A stretch of 43,530 nt of DNA, from positions 1 to 43,530 of the forward strand of contig JAQZCZ010000006.1 of NCBI GenBank assembly GCA_028751095.1, read 5' to 3'. Numbering within the stretch: position 1 is the first letter of the stretch; each line of letters begins with the position of its first letter. This DNA comes from Euryarchaeota archaeon Ods01 (GTDB lineage Archaea > Halobacteriota > Halobacteria > Halobacteriales > Halorutilaceae). Below the pieces are notes generated by a model. The model did not search any database, was not told the DNA's origin, and saw nothing but the letters and a program-made list of their open reading frames with translations. Below are positions 40,945 through 43,530 of the stretch, in pieces. The translations under genes and the position numbers were made by a program.

Positions 40945-41505
40945 TCAGTCGTCGAACGCCGAGGGGAGCGAAACTTGGTAACGTCCGTCTTCCTGTAGCG
41001 CGATTATCTTCTCGTCCTCTTCGTACAGGTTCATCAGGTTGAGTTCATAGCTCCCGGGTTCAACGATACGTATCGTCTCGAACTGGTCCATGAGTTCGCG
41101 GCGCGCCTCGTCGGCGCGGGCACGCCTGAATCCGGCGTCGTCGCCGTCCACCTCAGATATTTCGTCGGACGTGTCTTCGTCTCCGCTGTCGTCGAGCTTT
41201 CCGCCGAAGGCTCGCTCGTACTCCGAGTCGGCTTCGACGATATCGTCGTCGCCCCCCATGCCGGTCTGAGTCTCGGCAACGGGTTTCTTGGTCTCGGCTG
41301 GCTGTGTCTCCGCCGAGAGGGTCTCGGAAGGAGAGGTTGGTTCGGAAGCCTCAGAACCCGACGGAGTAGTCTCGGAACTCGACGGTTCGGAGCTGACTTC
41401 CTTGACGTAGAAGAACTTGGTGGCTCCGCAAGACGGACAGCCTTCGAATACCTCGTCGGAGCCGTCGTCGAAGACATCGCCGCATTCGACGCATTCGTGA
41501 GGCAC
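40945..41505 (-). CDS. oapC: Origin-associated protein OapC, zinc-finger type
   Basis: This protein of about 186 residues starts at a GTG (PHECVECGDVF), with AGGTGA before it; the ORF-track GTG three codons earlier lies within that site. The zinc finger is C-x2-C-x13-C-x2-C (CVEC...CPSC) in residues 4-24. The middle is low-complexity Ser/Thr/Glu, and the C-terminal 70 residues (ADEARRELMDQFETIRIVEPGSYELNLMNLYEEDEKIIALQEDGRYQVSLPSAFDD) are conserved-looking. In haloarchaea OapC has an N-terminal zinc finger, conserved ends and a variable middle, as here. It is the third gene leading away from the origin. Molecular role unknown. Confidence 0.85.
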   Translation of the reverse strand: MPHECVECGDVFDDGSDEVFEGCPSCGATKFFYVKEVSSEPSSSETTPSGSEASEPTSPSETLSAETQPAETKKPVAETQTGMGGDDDIVEADSEYERAFGGKLDDSGDEDTSDEISEVDGDDAGFRRARADEARRELMDQFETIRIVEPGSYELNLMNLYEEDEKIIALQEDGRYQVSLPSAFDD

Positions 41506-41510
41506 GCGTC

Positions 41511-41897
41511 TCACCTCGCCGAGACGACGGCGCTGATTAGCTCGCTGTCCTTGTGGAGTGTCTCTATCTGGTTCGCGGGACCGATGACGGTCATCTTCGA
41601 CTCGTCCTCTCCGAGTATACGGTCGAGGAATCCGCTCTTGGGGGACTCCTTGGGGTACGACTCTATCTCTATACCCGAGAACCCGTCGGGCGAGATTTCG
41701 GTCATAGTAACCTCGATAAGCTTCGCTTCCTCGTCGGGCGAAAGACCGGCTTCTAGTATGACGACCTTCCCCTCGCGGACGCCGTCGAGTATGAAATGTA
41801 TCTTCTCCATGCTCGTCATCTCGTCCATCCTGCCCGCGCTAATCATATCTATCTGGACGCCGCCTTCGCCGTCGTCGTGTTTGACTTGTTCCGGCAT
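41511..41897 (-). CDS. oapB: Origin-associated protein OapB (DUF2073)
   Basis: This 128-residue protein starts at the ATG at 41897, preceded by GGGTGATAACC, which also carries the oapA stop. The sequence VQIDMISAGRMDEMTSMEKIHFILDGVREGKVVILEAGLSPDEEAKLIEVTM is the DUF2073 core. It ends with IETLHKDSELISAVVSAR. In Haloferax volcanii the gene beside the main origin can be deleted but its loss slows growth, as I recall. It lies between oapA and oapC and is co-translated with both. Biochemical role unknown. Confidence 0.87.
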   Translation of the reverse strand: MPEQVKHDDGEGGVQIDMISAGRMDEMTSMEKIHFILDGVREGKVVILEAGLSPDEEAKLIEVTMTEISPDGFSGIEIESYPKESPKSGFLDRILGEDESKMTVIGPANQIETLHKDSELISAVVSAR

Positions 41898-41902
41898 GGT
41901 TA

Positions 41903-42544
41903 TCACCCGAACTGCTCCGCTATTTTCTCATACAGCTCGTCCGTGTTATCGCCTTCCAGACCGCTCAGCGGAACCGTCTCGTGCTGAGGGAAGGCTTGGT
42001 CGATACGCTGAGGCGAGGCGTCTTCGAGGTCGACCTTGTTGGCGATAATGAGTATCGGAAGGTCGCGCGACTCGATGATACCTGTCAGCATCGTGTTGAC
42101 CTGCGTGAACGGGTCGAGCGACGAGTCGAGGACGTAGATGACGCCGTCGATATCCTCCTTGAGCCAGTGCATCGCCTCAGCGACACCCTCGGTCGCCTCC
42201 CTCGACCGCTCGATGGCGTCGTCCTCATCCATCCCGAAGTCGACGAACTCCTGGTAGTCGACCTTGGTCGAGACGCCCGGCGTGTCGACTATATCGAGCG
42301 TTACGGAGTTCCCGTTTCTCTCGATGGTAACGTCTTCTTTTCTCTGTGCGCGCCGTGTCTCGTGAGGAATCTGCGACTCGGCACCCATCGCCTCGCCCGT
42401 CCAGTCGCGCGCTATACGGTTCGCAAGTGTCGTCTTGCCGGCGTTAGGGGGACCGTAGATACCGATACGTGCGGTCCCGTCGTCGGCGAATATCCCGTTT
42501 ACAGTCTGGGATATGCTGTTTCTTATTTCAGTTATTATACCCAT
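41903..42544 (-). CDS. oapA: Origin-associated protein OapA, Era-like GTPase
   Basis: This 213-residue GTPase has G1 GPPNAGKTTLANRIA (near residue 30), G3 DIVDTPGVS and G4 ANKVDLED, all intact. RARDWTGEAMG-like sequence after G1 and KVDYQEFVDFGMDEDDAIERSREATEGVAEAMHWLKEDIDGVIYVLDSS in the middle are typical of the haloarchaeal OapA. It is the first gene of the oap set, transcribed away from the origin. TTTATTAACC about 58-67 bases upstream is a possible TATA box, and GGGATAAC before the ATG a possible ribosome-binding site. A cell-cycle or replication role is suspected in the family but not settled. Confidence 0.92.
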   Translation of the reverse strand: MGIITEIRNSISQTVNGIFADDGTARIGIYGPPNAGKTTLANRIARDWTGEAMGAESQIPHETRRAQRKEDVTIERNGNSVTLDIVDTPGVSTKVDYQEFVDFGMDEDDAIERSREATEGVAEAMHWLKEDIDGVIYVLDSSLDPFTQVNTMLTGIIESRDLPILIIANKVDLEDASPQRIDQAFPQHETVPLSGLEGDNTDELYEKIAEQFG

Positions 42545-42634
42545 GTTATCCCTGCCGTGGCTGTCCGGCGGCGTTACGGTATGATGAAGTCAGAAACCAA
42601 GGTTAATAAATCTGCGTCAGACACGGGTCATACA

Positions 42635-42654
42635 CCCCTTTGTTTCGACTGGAG
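42635..42654 (+). other. ORB-like element 1
   Basis: CCCCTTTGTTTCGACTGGAG. Its reverse complement CTCCAGTCGAAACAAAGGGG matches the archaeal ORB pattern (TCCAxTxGAAAC, then AAAGGGG) bound by Orc1/Cdc6. It lies 90 bases from the oapA start. Confidence 0.8.
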
Positions 42655-42721
42655 AACTCAAGAGTCAAAACGCAGGAATGCTCTACGACAGGAGTTCGGT
42701 AAGAGGTGTGTGTTTAAGAGG

Positions 42722-42820
42722 TTATGAGAGGGATGAATAAGAGGAAAAGAGGAGGGAAGAGGGGGGGAGGAGGGGAAGGAGAAGGAGAAGGAGAAGGAGA
42801 AGGAGAAGAAGCTGGGGGTG
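42722..42820. repeat. Polypurine tract with tandem GGAGAA repeat
   Basis: The plus strand from about 42722 to 42811 is nearly all purine, with a seven-G run near 42761. AAGGAG is repeated five times without error at 42776-42805, then degenerates. It lies between ORB 1 and ORB 2. The ORF-track entries over it (minus strand, 42658-42943) are artefacts of the repeat. Such homopurine repeats can form triplex or other unusual structures. Confidence 0.8.
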
Positions 42821-43004
42821 AAAAAGCTCAGAGAGAACGCGAACACGCCCATTTTTGTTAAGAATGGTTTTGAACGGGTTGTAGTCCATAGTAAACGAGG
42901 TGTGGTCCATACGCTCAAATATGCATATATCCTTCAACATCAACAGCCAAAAGAAAGCCCCCGCTGGTCTCGGATGAGTTCCGGGATACGTTGGAAATGA
43001 ACAC

Positions 43005-43053
43005 CCCCACCCCCTTTGTTTCGGGTGGAGAGGAGAATATAGAGGGGGTGGGG
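43005..43053. repeat. 11-bp inverted repeat around ORB 2
   Basis: CCCCACCCCCT at 43005-43015 and its exact complement AGGGGGTGGGG at 43043-43053 flank the core of ORB 2 with a 27-base spacer. The arms could pair in a cruciform or act as facing G-string contacts. Confidence 0.75.
43011..43030 (+). other. ORB-like element 2 with G-string
   Basis: CCCCTTTGTTTCGGGTGGAG, in the same direction as ORB 1, with a longer C-run before it (ACCCCCACCCCC). On the other strand this is the ORB core followed by a G-string, a known trait of halophile origins. It lies about 50 bases left of the AT-rich segment. Confidence 0.8.
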
Positions 43054-43069
43054 AACGAAACGGATGTAA

Positions 43070-43270
43070 GCGTTAGCACCTAGGATAAAATTATATTCTA
43101 ATAATGTCAGAAATGTTATACTTTTGGACAGGCTCGGGTCTTTTACCGATAAGTCTACGAGCATATATTTTCGATAAGGGACTTAATACTTTCTATTTTT
43201 GTTTCTTGTTCTAATCTTCTAATCTGTTTTCATTCCTCATTCTTCTGTGTATCATCTCCATTACATTCCG
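43070..43270. other. AT-rich segment, candidate duplex unwinding element
   Basis: About 200 bases between ORB 2 and ORB 3 are much richer in A and T than the rest of the window, with stretches such as AAAATTATATTCTAATAATG and GCATATATTTTCGATAAG. The right part is strongly pyrimidine-biased on the plus strand. Flanking by facing ORB elements is as expected for an origin core. Confidence 0.65.
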
Positions 43271-43340
43271 CGTTTCTATTCCTATTCTTTCTTAGCCTTC
43301 TTTTTCCCCACCCCCCACCCCTCCCCCACCCCTCCCTTAA
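43180..43340. repeat. Polypyrimidine tract ending in C-rich runs
   Basis: From about 43180 to 43338 the plus strand is mostly T and C and ends in CCCCACCCCCCACCCCTCCC-type runs (about 43305-43338). It mirrors the polypurine tract on the left side of the origin. Confidence 0.7.
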
Positions 43341-43348
43341 TTCTAAGT

Positions 43349-43371
43349 CTCCACTCGAAAAGAATGGGTGG
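43349..43371 (-). other. ORB-like element 3, inverted
   Basis: The plus strand reads CTCCACTCGAAAAGAATGGG, followed by TGGGTGTG. It is an ORB in the opposite direction to ORB 1 and ORB 2, with one change in the GAAAC core (GAAAA). It faces ORB 2 across the AT-rich segment. Confidence 0.7.
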
Positions 43372-43434
43372 GTGTGTTTCTCAGAGCGGTTCCAGATGGT
43401 ACCTGACCATCGGAAAATATTTAACCCATGCTAT

Positions 43435-43454
43435 ACCTTTGTTTCGAGTGGATA
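43435..43454 (+). other. ORB-like element 4
   Basis: ACCTTTGTTTCGAGTGGATA, in the same direction as ORB 1 and 2, without the C-run. The core TTTCGAGTGGA is the exact complement of the core of ORB 3 (TCCACTCGAAA). Confidence 0.7.
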
Positions 43455-43530
43455 TCTTGCACCCTATCCCGACCCATTTGCCGACCCGTTTGCTCGGGAT
43501 ATTCGGGGGCTGGAACCGAAACAGCTCGGA

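Larger units (their letters stand above)
42545..43530. other. oriC: Replication origin region (oriC), gene-free
   Basis: No credible gene lies in these 986 bases; the ORF-track entries are short and repeat-driven. The region lies between oapA, pointing left, and the window edge, where haloarchaea usually have orc1/cdc6 pointing right. It holds four ORB-like elements (two on the left, two on the right), an AT-rich segment of about 200 bases between them (about 43070-43270) that could be the unwinding site, G-rich strings, a polypurine tract on the left and a polypyrimidine tract on the right. This is the layout known for haloarchaeal origins bound by Orc1/Cdc6. An orc1 promoter may lie near the right edge, but I cannot fix it. 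Confidence 0.85.

Noticed and set aside
41981-42727. 248-residue plus-strand ORF
   Set aside because: It is antisense to oapA, which has intact GTPase motifs, and runs into the origin and ORB 1.
42776-42805. CRISPR-like array
   Set aside because: The hexamer units are contiguous without spacers, so it is a simple repeat. No CRISPR repeat-spacer pattern or cas gene was seen in the window.
42658-42943. Minus-strand ORFs with Phe/Ser or Leu runs in the origin
   Set aside because: They come from the GGAGAA hexamer and G-run tract, with no start signal or domain.
43508-43525. Possible fifth ORB at the right edge (CTGGAACCGAAACAG)
   Set aside because: It shares only GAAAC with the ORB core, has an extra base before it and lacks the G-string. 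It may equally be part of an orc1 promoter.

Overview
The window is chromosomal DNA of a haloarchaeon (class Halobacteria). The evidence is very acidic proteins, archaeal ribosomal proteins S6e and S8e, an S-layer glycoprotein and a second surface protein with PGF-CTERM-type C-terminal anchors, class I lysyl-tRNA synthetase, many leaderless genes with a TATA-like box about 25 bases before the start codon, and the haloarchaeal origin-associated genes oapA, oapB and oapC beside a replication origin. I cannot name the species. No rRNA, tRNA, CRISPR array, insertion sequence or prophage is visible, so this looks like core chromosome next to the main origin.

Layout. 1-2.6 kb: a MinD/ParA ATPase operon with a small membrane coiled-coil protein and an acidic protein cut by the window edge, divergent from an acidic two-domain protein. 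2.7-5.4 kb: DUF5802, a creatininase-family amidohydrolase, a BlaI-type regulator, S8e, DUF2240 and S6e. 5.5-10.6 kb: the S-layer protein, a Nudix hydrolase and two small envelope proteins. 10.7-18.3 kb: a CBS protein, a deacetylase overlapping an ASKHA hydantoinase-like gene, Trm5, and HyuA/HyuB. 18.3-26 kb: UbiA on the plus strand, then a long minus-strand run lysA-cmk-truB-ahcY-lipoprotein-ABC permease-ABC ATPase. 26.1-27.7 kb: two tandem paralogues of an unrecognised family. 27.7-37 kb: a CoA-thioester and lipid-oxidation cluster (acyl-CoA dehydrogenase, alpha-methylacyl-CoA racemase-like CoA transferase, SDR, SCP-2 protein, zinc dehydrogenase, acyl-CoA ligase, thiolase) with an embedded ThiN-type regulator. 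37-42.5 kb: an acidic membrane protein, UspA, lysS, pyrH, oapC, oapB, oapA. 42.5-43.5 kb: a gene-free origin region with four ORB-like elements, an AT-rich segment and opposed polypurine/polypyrimidine tracts. An orc1/cdc6 gene is expected just past the right edge.

Most unusual signals. (1) Reading every line by eye I found GATC only once and GGCC only once in 43.5 kb, although CTAG occurs about 20 times. Synonymous codon choice appears to adapt to this, with Ile as ATA after a G and ATC elsewhere. (2) The origin has mirror-like strand asymmetry around its AT-rich core. (3) The lipid cluster carries all three catalytic residues of an alpha-methylacyl-CoA racemase, which suggests oxidation of methyl-branched (isoprenoid) acyl chains. 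(4) One TATA box sits almost equidistant between two divergent leaderless genes. (5) There is an unrecognised paralogue pair, and a MinD operon with membrane and acidic partners.
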